A stretch of 64,000 nucleotides of DNA from Ochotona curzoniae (GCF_017591425.1 NW_024466399.1:186001-250000); one strand, 5' to 3'; positions 1-10,957 are shown, counted from the first letter of the stretch. Notes: generated by a model not told the origin, from the letters alone. A program made the numbers and translations.

Positions 1-1322
1 AATTGACATAGTATTGAGTAAACAATATGTTAAAAATAATGCAAGTTCAATTTTTCAAAACACATGGGTTGAGACAGTATCAATGACAGGTTCAAAAACA
101 AACAAATAAACAAAAATTACAGGTTAGATTAAGGCAAACGTGGTATCTAACCTTTTGGGATTCGCTCATTTCCCTTAGCATTATAGTTTCCAGTTGAGCC
201 CATTTACCCACAAAGAACTGCATTTTGTTTTTTTTAATAGCTGAGTAGTATTCCATGGAATAGATGAACCAAAGCTTTCTTATCCAATCTTCTGCTGATG
301 GGCATTTCAGTTGCTTCCATGTTTTGGCAATTACTGATTGTGCTGCTATGAACATAGGGGTGCATGTTGGTTTGTCGTGAAACAGGTGTTTTGGATATAT
401 TCCTAGGAGTGCTATTGCTGGGTCATATGGTATGCAGATTTTGAGTTGTTTGAGTGTTCTCCAGACTGATTTCCATAAAGGCTGTACCAACCTGCAGCCC
501 CACCAGCAGTGGAGTAGGGTTCCCTTTTCCCCGCATCCTCGCCAACAAATGTCGTTGGTGTTCTTGTTTATGTGGGCCAATCTTACTGGTGTTAGGTGGT
601 ACCTCATCAATGTCTTAATTTGGATTTCCCTTATTGCCAGGGAACTGGGGCATTTTTCAATATATTTGTTTGCCATTTGGGCTTGTCCCTTTGTGAATTG
701 TTTGCCCATTTCTCGTGCCCATTTCTTGAGTGGCTTGTTTGTGTTGGTGTTTTGGTTGTTTTGAAGTTCTTTGTATATCCTAGAGATTAGCCCTCTATTC
801 CCCAAACAGTGCGCAAAGATCTTCTCCCACTCTGTGGGTTGCTTTTTTACTTTGCTGATTGTTTCCCTTGCTGTGCAGAAGCTTCTTAGTTTGATGAGGT
901 CCCATTTGTTTATTCTGTTCTCAACTGCTATTGCTTTTGGTGTCCTTCTTAGAAAGTCAGGACCTACTCCTAGGTCTTGCAGGGTATTTCCAACATTTTC
1001 TGCCAAGAGTTTGAAGGTTTCTGGATGTAGGTTTAGGTCTTTTATCCATGTAGATTGGATCTTAGTGTATGGTGAGAGATGCAGGTCTATCTTTTTGTTT
1101 CTGCAGGCTATCAGCCAGTTGTCCCAAAAACATTTACTGAAGAGACCTTCCATTTGCTTGGACTGTTGTTGGTCTTTTTGTCAAAGATTATTTGGCTGTA
1201 TCTGTGTGGGTTCCCTTTTGGTGTTTCTATTCTGTTCCATTGATCTTTCTCTCTATTTTTGTGCCAGTACCAGGCTGTTTTGATAACCACTGCACCCCCC
1301 CTTATAACTTCATCTTCCAAAT
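1..1322 (-). mobile_element. L1 retrotransposon, 3' part (ORF2 C-terminus), 5'-truncated
   Basis: Antisense to RNF17. The 353-codon frame at 92-1153 reads as the C-terminal part of L1 ORF2p, downstream of the reverse transcriptase core: it contains [14 protein letters not shown], a Cys/His-rich patch ([18 protein letters not shown]) and [19 protein letters not shown]. The sequence upstream in the element (1111-1320) continues in another frame, so there is one frameshift near 1,150. The 5' end is truncated at about 1,322. The 3' UTR runs off the left edge. Positions 1-412 are nearly identical to 22180-22588, which suggests a young subfamily. Confidence 0.93.
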
Positions 1323-1847
1323 AAAAATTTTTTTTTTACAAAAAGTAGACCTTTGACAAAATTGCAGAATTCTTATAAGTCTATTTTCAGCCAGCTTTTT
1401 CCTACAGTTGTGTGAGTTTTTAGAAACATACCATAACTTATCAAAATGACCATTTCTCCTCTAAGTAAGTAACTTACTTTTAGATATGTTATGTGTATAA
1501 TTGCCAAAAGGATTTTGGAATACATTTTTATTGTTGGAGCTTGACTCATAGGCTCTTTAGTGCTTGTAAAGTTATTTTGTGCATGTGTTGAAAGAGGGTA
1601 AGTAGAACTGACTTCATGTTGAAGAAATGAGAAAATGATTTGTGTGATGAATGAAATAAATGATTTACACACTATAATTTCCAATGCACATTTTTAAAGT
1701 TACCATAATATCATAGGCATTCAACAGATTTTTAGTAATGAGGCACAAGTAATCAAGTATGTCAATTTCCTAAGCAATTACTTTGGAATTTGTAATGAAT
1801 TGATATCCAAGTTCTGGTTTAATGATGTATTTTTAAATCTCTTTTTT
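1323..1847. other. Intronic stretch without recognised features
   Basis: AT-rich sequence with no convincing coding potential. A 103-codon minus-strand frame here has no family resemblance. It belongs to the RNF17 intron upstream of the first exon in the window. Confidence 0.6.
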
Positions 1848-2162
1848 AAAAATTTGTTTGTTTTTATTTGAAAGGCATACTTCAGAGGGAAGGAAAGACA
1901 GATCTCCGAGAAAGATCTTCCATCTGCTGGTTCACTCCCCCAAAATAACCACAGATTGGAGCTGAGCCAATCCTAGGCCTGGAGCCAGGAACTGGGTCTC
2001 CCTTGTGGGTGCAGGGGCCCAAGAACTTGGGCCATCCTCCACTGTTTTCTCAGGTCATATGCTGGGAGGCAGAGCAGCTGGGATATGAACCAGCATCCAT
2101 GTTGGATGCCTACGCTTAGGATGGAGGATTTGCCTGTTGAGCCACACAGCACTGGCCCCTAA
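1848..2162 (-). mobile_element. CSINE (lagomorph tRNA-derived SINE)
   Basis: Reverse-complement CSINE: T-rich tail complement, then the motif for tail-proximal AGATCTTCCATCTGCTGG, ending in the complement of the tRNA-like head (CAGCACTGGCCCC). It is diverged. Confidence 0.88.
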
Positions 2163-2662
2163 AACCTTATTTTTTATTTATATAGTTTATATTTAGTAAT
2201 GGGAATTTTTAAGTGTGTAAGTGGTTCCTTAGGAGAAATTAGTGCATATTTGTCTTTGTAAGGCCACAAATGACTACAGAGACACACACAGCTGCGATCT
2301 ATCTTACTGTTGGATAGAATATGTAATGCTTCTTACCTCTGTACTTCTATAATAGCTGTGTTTGACATAATAATCATATCCCTCTGAAAAATCATTTTCT
2401 CTAATTATGTGTAGATTGTAGTGAACTGTAGTTCATCTCTGTTCAATTGGATACCTCACTTCATCATGTTATGCGTTGTCTATCACTTAGTAGGGCTGCT
2501 CTTTTAGCTACTATTCCTAATTATATGCCTTATTTAATCCTGTTACCTTATTTAAGTTACCCAACTGGTGAAATTATCCTTTGAAATATCATTTAGTTAT
2601 TTCAAAGTTTAATATAAATGCTTATGAAATACTGAAAAGTAACTTTGGTGTCTTAAATGAAG
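2163..2662. other. Intronic unique sequence upstream of the first window exon
   Basis: No repeat or frame recognised. It ends in a weak acceptor for the exon at 2663: the polypyrimidine tract is short and purines lie just before the AG. Confidence 0.5.
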
Positions 2663-2834
2663 GAAAAAGAAGCTGTGTGAAGAACTTGTAAGAAATACAG
2701 ATGACTATCTAGCAAATTTGGTAATGGCTAAAAACCACATTGAGGAGAAGAAAAAAGATCTGGATGCAGCCATGAAGATTGCAGGAGAATTAAAATCAGC
2801 ACCTTCTCTGAGGAGCTATTGTGATTTGAATCAG
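2663..2834 (+). CDS. RNF17: RNF17 exon (coiled-coil tail after RING/B-box region)
   Basis: Reads ...KKKLCEELVRNTDDYLANL and on to SLRSYCDLNQ, matching the helical region before the linker in RNF17. The first base completes a codon from the upstream exon (outside the window) and the exon ends in phase 0 at CAG|GTAATT. The acceptor tract is weak. The start was set by keeping the Arg-Lys-Lys frame of the family. Rich in Lys and Glu, consistent with coiled coil. Confidence 0.9.
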
Positions 2835-3147
2835 GTAATTTTAATAGCTTACAGGATGTACTTGGTGGTACTTTTTATGCTTTGCAGTCTAAAGTCTAAA
2901 AATTAACAATTAATTTATTTTTTAGGTTATTTTACCTGTATTAGCATAGTTTAGAGTTCGTAAGTGTTTTAAATTCTAAGAAAAACAGTCTGAATTAATT
3001 TAACCTTTTAATTATTTTTACCGCTTAGGGGAAATAGTCAAAAGGCTTTTATTGCACATGCTCTAAGAACTAGTAGAATGATTAAGGTGGAAGTTGAGGT
3101 TTTAAGGAAACTGAATAATAGAAAATGAGGAAAAATAATAGTAACGG

Positions 3148-3420
3148 GGGTGGCATTTGGGATTAAGATGCGTCTTGAATACCTACATGTCATATCACAG
3201 GCCTGGTTCTACTTCCATTCTGTCTTCCTGCTAATGTGTCTCTGAAAACAGCAGAAGATGGCCCATGTAGATGCTTGGGCCTTTCTCGCCTACATAGGAA
3301 ACTTGGATGCAGCTCCTGGCTTCGACCTGGCCCAGCCACAGCTACTGTGGCCATTTGGAGAGTGAATCAACAGATGGCAAGTTTCTGTCTCTGTCTTCCT
3401 GCCTTTTAAATAAATACATT
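3148..3420 (+). mobile_element. CSINE, diverged
   Basis: Body and tail are recognisable (GCAGCTCCTGGCTTCGACC, GAGTGAATCAACAGATGG, AAATAAATACA tail). The head is poorly preserved. Confidence 0.75.
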
Positions 3421-3499
3421 TAAAGAGGCGAAAATAGATAAGTTTAGAATATGTGAAATCTACATGTAGAGATTTTAGAATATGCATTTTCCACCAGAT

Positions 3500-3779
3500 T
3501 TTTTTTAAAGATTTATTTTTATTTTTTTTTTATTGGAAAGGTGGATATACAGAGAGGACAGACAGAGAGGAAGATCTTCCATCCAATGATTCACTCCCCA
3601 AGTGAGCACAACGGCTCATACTACACCGATCCGAAGCCAGGCCAGGAGCCTCCTCCGGGTCTCCCACGCGGGTGTAGGGTCCCAAGGAAGCGGGGCTGCC
3701 GGGATAGAACCGGCACCCATATGGGATCCCAGGCATGCAAGGCGAGGACCTTAACCACTGTGCCACTGCGCCAGGCCCC
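3500..3779 (-). mobile_element. CSINE, young
   Basis: Full-length reverse-complement copy. It runs from the T-rich AAAGATTTATTTTTATT end to the head complement GCCACTGCGCCAGGCCCC. The B-box complement is readable as GGGATAGAACCGGCACCC. Confidence 0.92.
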
Positions 3780-4487
3780 TTTCCACCAGATTTTTAAAGG
3801 CCCTTCATATGCATAGGTTTCAAAAGTTTTGCTCTAAAATTCTCAATTATATATTTCACATTTTTTGAGCTCTTACAACAGTTTGAACTCTTATAGCTCC
3901 TTTTTGCTAATTTCTTCCTTATCTTCTAAGGGTATATATCCTGTTTTCATCTTTGAATCTTAAGCAGCATTTCATTTCCCATATCTAGCTGCTGTGAATG
4001 AAGTTACAGAATAGTAGTCCTAGCTCAGTGGCTTCCAGAACCTCTATAGAAGAGTTTGCTTCCACCCTACTTGGCCTGATCCTCTTCCAACTATAATTCT
4101 AAAAGCAGAAGTAGTCATTTTCTGTGTATTACACATGAAGCACTAGAAAGCCAAAAAATACAACAAAATTTGGTCTTCACCTTAGTTAGTCTAGTTGGGA
4201 AAACAATGAAAAAATGGGAAACATTTGAAGATAGGTGCACAAGTATAAATGAATCTGAGTTTTCTGTGATCCTGTAATTATCCCATTCACTAGTGTCTGT
4301 CTCCAAAAGAATCTCAATAATGGGGAAGATGTCATAAACACTTATTTGAATCCCTTCTTTTGAGTACCTGAAAATCTAACATTGACTGTGTTCATTAAAA
4401 CCTTCAGGATGCAGTATCCTGAAATATTTCACAAGATTTGTGATAAATATGAATAACACACAAACAATAATTGTCTTTCAATTCTAG
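3780..4487. other. Intronic unique sequence
   Basis: No repeat or gene recognised; AT-rich. It carries a good acceptor (TTTCAATTCTAG) for the next RNF17 exon. Confidence 0.5.
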
Positions 4488-4564
4488 ATTATTCGGACTT
4501 TGAAGTTAACGTTTGAGAGTGAATTGTCACAAGTTAGTTCTCTAAAATTAAGGAACTCTCCTAG
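4488..4564 (+). CDS. RNF17: RNF17 exon (linker)
   Basis: Reads IIRTLKLTFESELSQVSSLK then LRNSPR. Acceptor ATTCTAG, donor CCTAG|GTAAGT. It ends in phase 2, the Arg codon being shared with the next exon. Family match to the segment following CDLNQ. Confidence 0.92.
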
Positions 4565-4769
4565 GTAAGTAAGTCATAATCCAGAAGGCCAATAGGAAGT
4601 ATAAAATATTGAAGTAGCAAATAATTATAGATTGGAGATTTGGGGCACAAACGTTTTCCAAGTTAGCAACCAAATTAAAATAAGTCTAATTTATAGTAAT
4701 AATGTTTGATTGATTTTCATTTCAGAAAGTAATAAACTTAGAACACCGTATACTGTTGTTTTATTCTAG

Positions 4770-4844
4770 ATTGAATATGAATTGCAGTGAGATTATCTGT
4801 ACGTTGAGCAACATAGGAAAGATTGAATTTGAGAACTCAACGAA
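4770..4844 (+). CDS. RNF17: RNF17 exon (linker)
   Basis: Reads LNMNCSEIICTLSNIGKIEF and ENSTK. Acceptor TTATTCTAG, donor ACGAA|GTAAGT. Phase 2 in and phase 2 out, compatible with both neighbours. Small exon, no known domain; the family keeps the NCSEIIC core. Confidence 0.92.
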
Positions 4845-6160
4845 GTAAGTACTTACAAGGATGGTGATGTACCACTAGTATCTGACAGTACCTACATTGT
4901 CTGAGAAACAGCAATACTGATGATTAAACTATAGAGTCCAGAAGCTGAGAAATAGTGGAAAAAGTAGTTTCTCTAGTTGAATTATAGTATAATATATTTT
5001 AAAAATCTACAAGGAATCCGTGTTCAGTGATACATGTGTTAAGGTTGTTTTTGAGATTCACTGGGTCAGCAAGCATTGACTGCAGGTTATATTATATGTT
5101 AGATGCTAACACTTTATTGAGATACTTGTCAGAGAAATTACGCTAGCTAAAGGAAGACTGACACCTACACAATAGAATTCATCGTTGTTATGATGCTGTA
5201 CAGAAGTAGTACAGGTCGAAGCGAAGGAATGATCAGTTCTTCCTGGGGTAATAAGGGACTTGAAAGGGGAGTTTTATTTCCTTTGCCCATGAAGTATGAA
5301 TAGCAAATGGAAAGAAGGGCAAAATGGAGATAGGCATCTTAGAAAACTAATGCAGAAACAGTGAAATAGCAGGCCAAATTTAGAAAAGTATATATAATCT
5401 CATTCTGTAGAAGTATACCTCCAAGGATGCACAGAGACTAACTCCAGAAAACTCGTAAGTTGTGTAATGGTATGTGAATTTTAATTTTCTGAATGTATGT
5501 TTTCCACTAGCCATGAGCCATTTAAATAAGTATGGATTGTTTAAAGCTAAATAAAGTCTAAAAATCAGTTTCTTCGTTGCACAAGCTACATTTCAAGTGT
5601 GCAGGAATCACGTGCGTAATGGCTTTCTGTCAGTCTGTTTATGCAGTTTATAACAAAATAGCTGATACTACATCATTTGTAAGGAACAGAAATCTGTTTC
5701 CTCATAAGTTTGAAGTTTTCCGAGTACAAGAAGAATGTACCAGAACGTTTCATTTCTTGTGAGGGCTCCAGTCTCTGTTCCCAAGATGACATCATGAATT
5801 CTGAGTCCTCATGTTGACAGGAGGGATGGAAGGGCAGAAAGGCAAAAACACTGTTGTCACCGCTTGGTGGAAGAGCAAAACAGCAAGGGAAGAGCCTCAT
5901 GTAGTCCCATAAGATGCTAATCCGTTCCTGAGGGCACCGCCCCCAGAAGCCCCACATGGAAAAGTTCCACTTGGATCCTGCAGTGAGCATTCAGACCATT
6001 ACATCTCCCATAGTAAACAGTGCAGCACACTGCCACCATCAGTGAAGGAACCTCAGACCGTAAGCTCTGGATGGTAGAAAGTTGCTGGAATGGTTTAAGC
6101 ATAAAGTAAAAATAATGAGACTGTATTTCTAAAAGAGAACTCCAGCATTTAGATTATTTG
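4845..6160. other. Intronic sequence, nothing recognised
   Basis: First part of a 7.7 kb intron. A GC-richer patch at about 5,770-6,090 stands out from the AT-rich surroundings and could be an old repeat, but I could not assign it. Confidence 0.45.
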
Positions 6161-6164
6161 ACAG

Positions 6165-6380
6165 GTGATGGTGGAGACTGGAGGCTCAATTAGTCTGTTG
6201 TTATCAATACACTCTACAAATGAGAAGGACCCAGACTTAAGTAGAAGCAGTGGACCAAGACTTAGAACAAATACAGATAAATACTCAGAGAAAAATAATA
6301 AAACAGTAATGTTTGAGTTTGAAAGTGAAGAAGAGGAAAGCATCCAGCATGGTTTTGTCAGCAGAGTTGGTGGTTTCTGA
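6165..6380 (+). other. Unrecognised short ORF, possible coding fossil
   Basis: A 71-codon frame with protein-like composition: Ser/Glu/Asp-rich, with NEKDPDLSRSSGPRLR and an acidic EFESEEEES run. Upstream sequence has no matching long frame, and no splice context or flanking duplication was found. It may be a piece of a degraded retrocopy or chance. I do not recognise the family. Confidence 0.2.
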
Positions 6381-6529
6381 AACTCCAAAGACTCGGACTA
6401 CAGGAAGGAAAGTCAATTGGAAAGAGAACGTTCTAGACCTCTTTAGTTGTACCATGGTGCTTCAAAAAGTTCATGTAAAATGGAAGTGAGAGTTTTGTAG
6501 GAACGATAACGGTGGATGGAAGATTCTCT

Positions 6530-6612
6530 TACTCCCTTCATTCTCTCTCCCTCCTTCCCTTCCTCCCTGCCTCCCTGCCTCTCCCTCTCTCTTCCTCCCT
6601 CTCTCCATTCTG
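6530..6612 (+). repeat. CT-rich pyrimidine tract
   Basis: Imperfect CCCT/CTTC repeat on the + strand. Open frames crossing it (Arg/Glu/Gly-rich on the minus strand) are low-complexity products of the repeat. Confidence 0.85.
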
Positions 6613-6839
6613 TGTGTATATGTGTATGTAAAAAGTGGTACATGTGTGCTGAAATTTAACAAGAGATCGTGGGCTTAATCTTGGTTTAAGAGTAGTTATA
6701 ATACAAATTTTGTAGAAACTGCCTCCCATCAGTGTGAGTTCATTCACTTGTAGATGGTTTGTCTGTAGGATTAATGGTACTTCCAGTGAATATCATGTAA
6801 GTTATGCTAGGGTTGAGCTGATCTGGCCCATAGCCTTTT

Positions 6840-7294
6840 ATCCCCCATGATACAGTTTCATGAGTATAGGGGTGCCTCCCTCCCTCTTTTCCCTGTTTTT
6901 CCCTCTAGCTATTTTATCCCCACTTCAAGTCCCTAAGTAATAGTTGAAAGTTTTAACTTTCTGTTACTGAAGTGTATTGTAGCATTTTAGGTATAGGGAA
7001 AGGTTAAAAAATGATTATCACATTGCAGAGGTGTATTTAAATGTTTCATTGGGAGTCCTACTTTTATTCAGAAGGAGAGATGCATACTACAATGTGTATT
7101 TACTTCGCAGTATGCTAATCTCCACTATACAGTTCATCTGTGAAAATATATGTATATACTTGACTATCTCTGTTTTGTATTTTACATGAAGGCTGTCTTA
7201 TTTCAGAGAGAACATCTGATATTTGTCCTTTGGGGACTGGCTTATTTCTCTATGCGTGATGGTCTCCAGTTGGGACCATTGTGTTGCAAATAGA
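6840..7294 (-). mobile_element. Old antisense L1, 3' end segment
   Basis: Carries the L1 3'-terminal signature CCATGATACAGTTTCATGAG, followed by sequence shared with the copy at 48990-49945 (GGACTGGCTTATTTCTC, CCAGTTGGGACCATTGTGTT). It is interrupted at 7295 by the CIAO2A retrocopy and resumes at 8211. Confidence 0.85.
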
Positions 7295-7312
7295 AGGATT
7301 TCATTCTTTTTT
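7295..7312. repeat. Target-site duplication, left copy
   Basis: AGGATTTCATTCTTTTTT, identical to 8193-8210. It brackets the CIAO2A retrocopy. On this side it merges into the T run that is the complement of the poly(A) tail. Confidence 0.9.
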
Positions 7313-8192
7313 TTTTTTCATCTTTTAAAAATTTATTTTATAGACCAATGATTTAAATTGGATACATTTGGGCAGGGTAGATATTTGACATGAAAAGTAG
7401 CTGTATCAGAACGGGCACCAGAAAAATAGCAACTCATGTTACACATAAGAGCTAGAAAATATTTTTCTGTCTGATCACGTTAAGTGTTACAAATCCTGAG
7501 AATGTTATCCGCTGAGCAAATCAAGTCCTACCTTGTAATTAAATGTTACTTGGAAATAATCCTTTAAAAAAGATTTTGAGGTACAAATCACCTTTGTATT
7601 AAACATGAGTCTTTTCTATTTTACAAAGAATTTAAACAAATATAGCAAATAATTACGATTTGGTGGCCTTTAAGACAGCGATTAGTCAGGCTCCAGGACA
7701 CACTGTTCCACTATTTCCCGTAGGTTGGGGTTCTCCATTGCAGCAGCCACCCGCTCTTTGTCATTGATCTGCTTATTGATGTCTTCTTCTGTTGAGTGAG
7801 TTCCTTCAGAAATGTAGATCTCCAACTTATGTTTAAATGGCAAACATCTCTGAAGTTTTACTCTTAGGCATAGCCCAATAAGAGTTGCCAAAGAGCAATG
7901 AGGTACTGTCGGTGTGAACCTGATGACAACCAGGTAGTCGTCTTCATTGATCTCCTGAACCTCCACGCAGCTTTCCGTCACCACTTCCAGTTCTTCCAAA
8001 GTATTGGGCTTTTCTGGGTCCCGGATAGTTCAAATCAAATCATAAACCTCTAACGCTTTCTCTTCCATGATCCGGGGCTGCCGGGCAGCTCCGCTCTCAG
8101 AGAAGCCTGAGAGCCACAGGACTCTCTTCAGCGTCCAGGAAAACAGCCCGGACACCCGCTCCATCCTCATGTTCCGCCATCCCTGGCGGCTC
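7313..8192 (-). pseudogene. CIAO2A: CIAO2A (FAM96A) processed retrocopy, one nonsense codon
   Basis: Intronless copy of cytosolic iron-sulfur assembly component 2A, a MIP18-family protein that helps target Fe-S clusters to client proteins. The coding region spans 8164 down to 7682: 161 codons including the stop, the full 160-residue length of the parent. It starts [20 protein letters not shown] and ends [12 protein letters not shown]. An in-frame TGA at 8030-8032 replaces the Arg expected after VYDLI; the frame is otherwise open. About 28 bases of 5' UTR and 370 of 3' UTR are present, with AATAAA (complement at 7332-7337) shortly before the poly(A) (T run 7307-7318). Antisense within an RNF17 intron. 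Confidence 0.95.
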
Positions 8193-8210
8193 AGGATTTC
8201 ATTCTTTTTT
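8193..8210. repeat. Target-site duplication, right copy
   Basis: Exact repeat of 7295-7312 at the 5' end of the retrocopy, as expected for L1-mediated insertion. Confidence 0.9.
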
Positions 8211-8688
8211 AATGTAGTATTCCATAGAGTAGGCGTGTGGGTTTCTTTATCCATTTTACTGTTGATGTGCATTGGGTTGTTTCCATGTCTTCACTGTTAT
8301 GAATTGTGCTGCTGTAAATACAGGGTTTCAGGTTGCTTTCTGATACGCAGATTTCATTTCATTGGGATATGTTCCAAGAAATGGGTTAGCTAGGTTGTGT
8401 GGTAAATAATGCTTAGCACTTTCCATATTGATCCAGTAGTGGCTGCACTAATCTGTACTCCCACCAACAGTGGAGTATCCCCCCATCCTTGCCAGCAGTT
8501 GTTGTTGTTGGTTTCTGTATATATCCATTCTCACAGCAGTTAGGTGCAGCCCAGTGTGGTTTTTACTTGCATTTCTGTAGTAGCTAGGGAACTTGAGCAC
8601 TTTTTCATGTGTCTATTGGGTGTTTGAGTCTGTTCTTTTAAAAAATGTCTGCACATGTTCTTACCTATTTTTTAGCAGGCCTTTTTTT
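8211..8688 (-). mobile_element. Old antisense L1, middle segment (ORF2 C-terminal region)
   Basis: Continues the L1 interrupted by the retrocopy: TGTAGTATTCCATAGAGTAG, TTTCCATGTCTTCACTG and CCACCAACAGTGGAGTA match the same positions as the young L1 at 240-520. Coding capacity is destroyed. Confidence 0.85.
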
Positions 8689-9345
8689 CTTGTATGAATT
8701 TTATTTTTGATAATTTTTACATACTTGATTCAGGAGCAACGGGTCAGGGGCTAGAATAAAGTGGGTGAGATCATTGTTTTCACATTCTCTTCTTGCTGTA
8801 TCTGGGGGGAGGGGAGAGATAAGGGGAGAAGCCACACCTGGCCTCCCAACCATCCCAGGGTCCCCAGTGTGGAGCATGCCCTGAGGGGTCCTGCTCAGGT
8901 GGTTTTGATAGTTCAGCAGTTCTATGCTGTTGCCAGTCTTGCCACTCTAATCACAATAAAACTTATCTGAGTTCTACAGTCCACTTTAGAGTCTCCATTT
9001 GCCCAGGTATTCACTGCCAACACTTGGCTAGGGTAGTTGATCGATTTGTTCTGTCCTCCATCCTCTGTTATCGTACCAGGCGTCCTCTGCAGGCTCCAGT
9101 ATACTGCCATATCCTCCATGTGCACCTGGATATGCTGTCCACTGCTCCATCTAAACTACTGAGGAGGCCCAGCTCTGACACATGCGCTCCACGGTCAGAC
9201 CATGAAACCTGCAGTTTTCTCCATGGTTGGAGCTTTGAATCCAGCAGTTCAGTTGGGGGGTTTCCCAAAACAACTTTATCTGAGGTGATCCTGGACCTCA
9301 TTCTTGTGTGTGCATACCAATACAGGGTCCGGCACAGTCTTAACG
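8689..9345 (+). mobile_element. Unclassified interspersed repeat, copy A
   Basis: This block splits the antisense L1: matching L1 sequence ends near 8,688 and resumes near 9,346. It shares an ordered series of motifs with 60490-61280 (ACTGAGGAGGCCCAG, a TGCGCTCC/TGCACTCC block, TTTTCTCCATGG/TTTTCCCTGTGG, TGAGGTGATCCTGGACCT/TGGGGTGACGTCAGACTT). It has no recognised coding region and contains CAATAAAACTT. The strand is arbitrary. LTR or non-autonomous element are both possible. Confidence 0.55.
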
Positions 9346-9995
9346 GAGCTTTTTGCTCTTGCTGTTTTTAAGTTTCTGAAGCTCTTTATAGATCCCTATC
9401 TGTTACATAGTGTGTAATGAATTTTTCCCATTCCACTGATTGTCTCTTCACATTGTTGTGTTTCCTTTGCTATGCAAAAGCATCTTGGTTTGATATAGTC
9501 CTAATGGTTTATTTCAACTTTAACTGCTTGTGCTTTTGGTGTCTTTTCTAAAAAGATTTTGGCTACACATATATCTTGTAGCATGTTCCTTCTGTTTCCT
9601 GATGGTTTCTGGTGCAGATTTAGGTCCTTGATCTGTTTAGAGGTGATGTTTGTATATCCTGAAAGATGGGGGTTTTGTTTCTCACCTCTGCAAGTGGATA
9701 TTTAACTATCCCAACATCATTTTTTGGAGAGACCAGGCTTTCTTTGGTTATTTTCAGTCCTCTTGTCGAAGATTGGTTAATTGTACATCTGTGAGCTCAC
9801 TTCTGAGGTTTCTGTTCTGTTCCACTGATCTTCTCTGTTTTTGTACCAGTACCAAACGGTTGGTTACCACTGCCCTGTAATACATGTTGAAATCTGGTAT
9901 TGTGATTCCACCAGCTTTATTTTATCATTTAAGATAGCTTTTAGCTATTTATCATCTCCTGTGTTCCGTAAGAATTTTTGCTTTGTCTTTTCCAG
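9346..9995 (-). mobile_element. Old antisense L1, 5' segment (ORF2)
   Basis: Reverse complement of L1 ORF2, with GAAGCTCTTTATAGATCC, TTTGCTATGCAAAAGCATCTT and a TTGTACCAGTACCA stretch parallel to 1255-1275. Many stops and frameshifts. It ends near 9,995. Confidence 0.85.
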
Positions 9996-10448
9996 CTCTG
10001 AGAATGTTAGGATTTTAAGCTCAGAAACATGCACAAACATACTCTAAGGTAAACTCAGGAAAAGTGACTTCACAAAACTGATCTCAAAGTGTGTCAGTTT
10101 AATTTAAGAGGCAAAGGCAGTTGCTAGCAGGGCCTGGAGAATTTTGTTAGCAGCTTCAAGAGAATGAATGAGAAGCCAAATTATCAGTAGTTGCTTTGTT
10201 TGCAGTCTTGCTTGGAATAAAGGGAATAAAAATGATCAAATATCTTAACAGTATTAAGCTAAGACAGCCTAGTGTGTTCCTATCCACCAGAGAGGAAACC
10301 TTCAGAGGAACTGAGATAGCACGGCTGCGACCCAAGTCTCCTTCCCTCCAGTGACATCTGCAGCATGCTTGCCTTGCTGACTTGATTATTTTTGCTTATT
10401 TAATCAATAGTATTAAATATTTTCATAATTTAACTATGGTCACCATCC
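9996..10448. other. Intronic sequence, nothing recognised
   Basis: No gene or repeat family assigned between the old L1 and the next SINE. Confidence 0.45.
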
Positions 10449-10746
10449 AATTTTTTGAAGGTTTATTTTTATTTGAAAGAGTTACAGAGAGGAGAGACAA
10501 TTATTTTCCATCTGAAAGTTCATTTCCCAAATGGTTGTAAGAGCCAAAACTGGACTGGCCTGAAGCTGGGAGCCAGCAGCGTCTTCAGGTCTGTCACCTG
10601 AGTGCAGGGTCTCAAGACCCTGGGCCAGCCTCTTCTCCTTCCCAGGCAGTTAGCAGACAGCTGACTCAGAAGTAGGACATCCAGGAGTCAAGCCAGTGCC
10701 CGTGTTGGATGCCTGCGCTGTAAGCGGGGAGTCCGCCCCAGCCCCC
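10449..10746 (-). mobile_element. CSINE, diverged
   Basis: Reverse-complement copy: GAAGGTTTATTTTTATTTGAAAG start, body with GAAGCTGGGAGCCAGCAG, head complement near GTCCGCCCCAGCCCC. Confidence 0.85.
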
Positions 10747-10920
10747 TCCAAGGACTTGGTGACCATTGTTTGCACTCGTCTTTCAGAAGGTGCTTGAAGT
10801 TTTGTTCAAAGTATGTTAATTATGCTCCTGCATACTCAGATTTGGAAAATACCGATAAAGATGTGTCGCTGCTATATTTGTTGATTTTGTTTCTAAAATA
10901 GCTTCTTAAACGATCCTAGA

Positions 10921-10957
10921 TTGGGGCAGGCATTGTGGTAGAATGAGTAAGCCACTG
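10921..10957 (+). mobile_element. CSINE head fragment
   Basis: A 37-bp sense head (GGGGCAGGCATTGTGGTAGA) directly abuts an inverted SINE. It is either a truncated copy or a twin-priming/inversion product. Confidence 0.5.

Noticed and set aside
92..1153. 353-codon minus ORF as a host gene
   Set aside because: Reads as the L1 ORF2p C-terminus and the element is 5'-truncated with a frameshift near 1150.
6443..6747. Arg/Glu/Gly-rich minus ORFs
   Set aside because: Translations of the CT-rich simple repeat at 6530-6612.
7682..8164. CIAO2A as a functional nested gene
   Set aside because: In-frame TGA, no promoter, poly(A) tail remnant and target-site duplications show a processed pseudogene.
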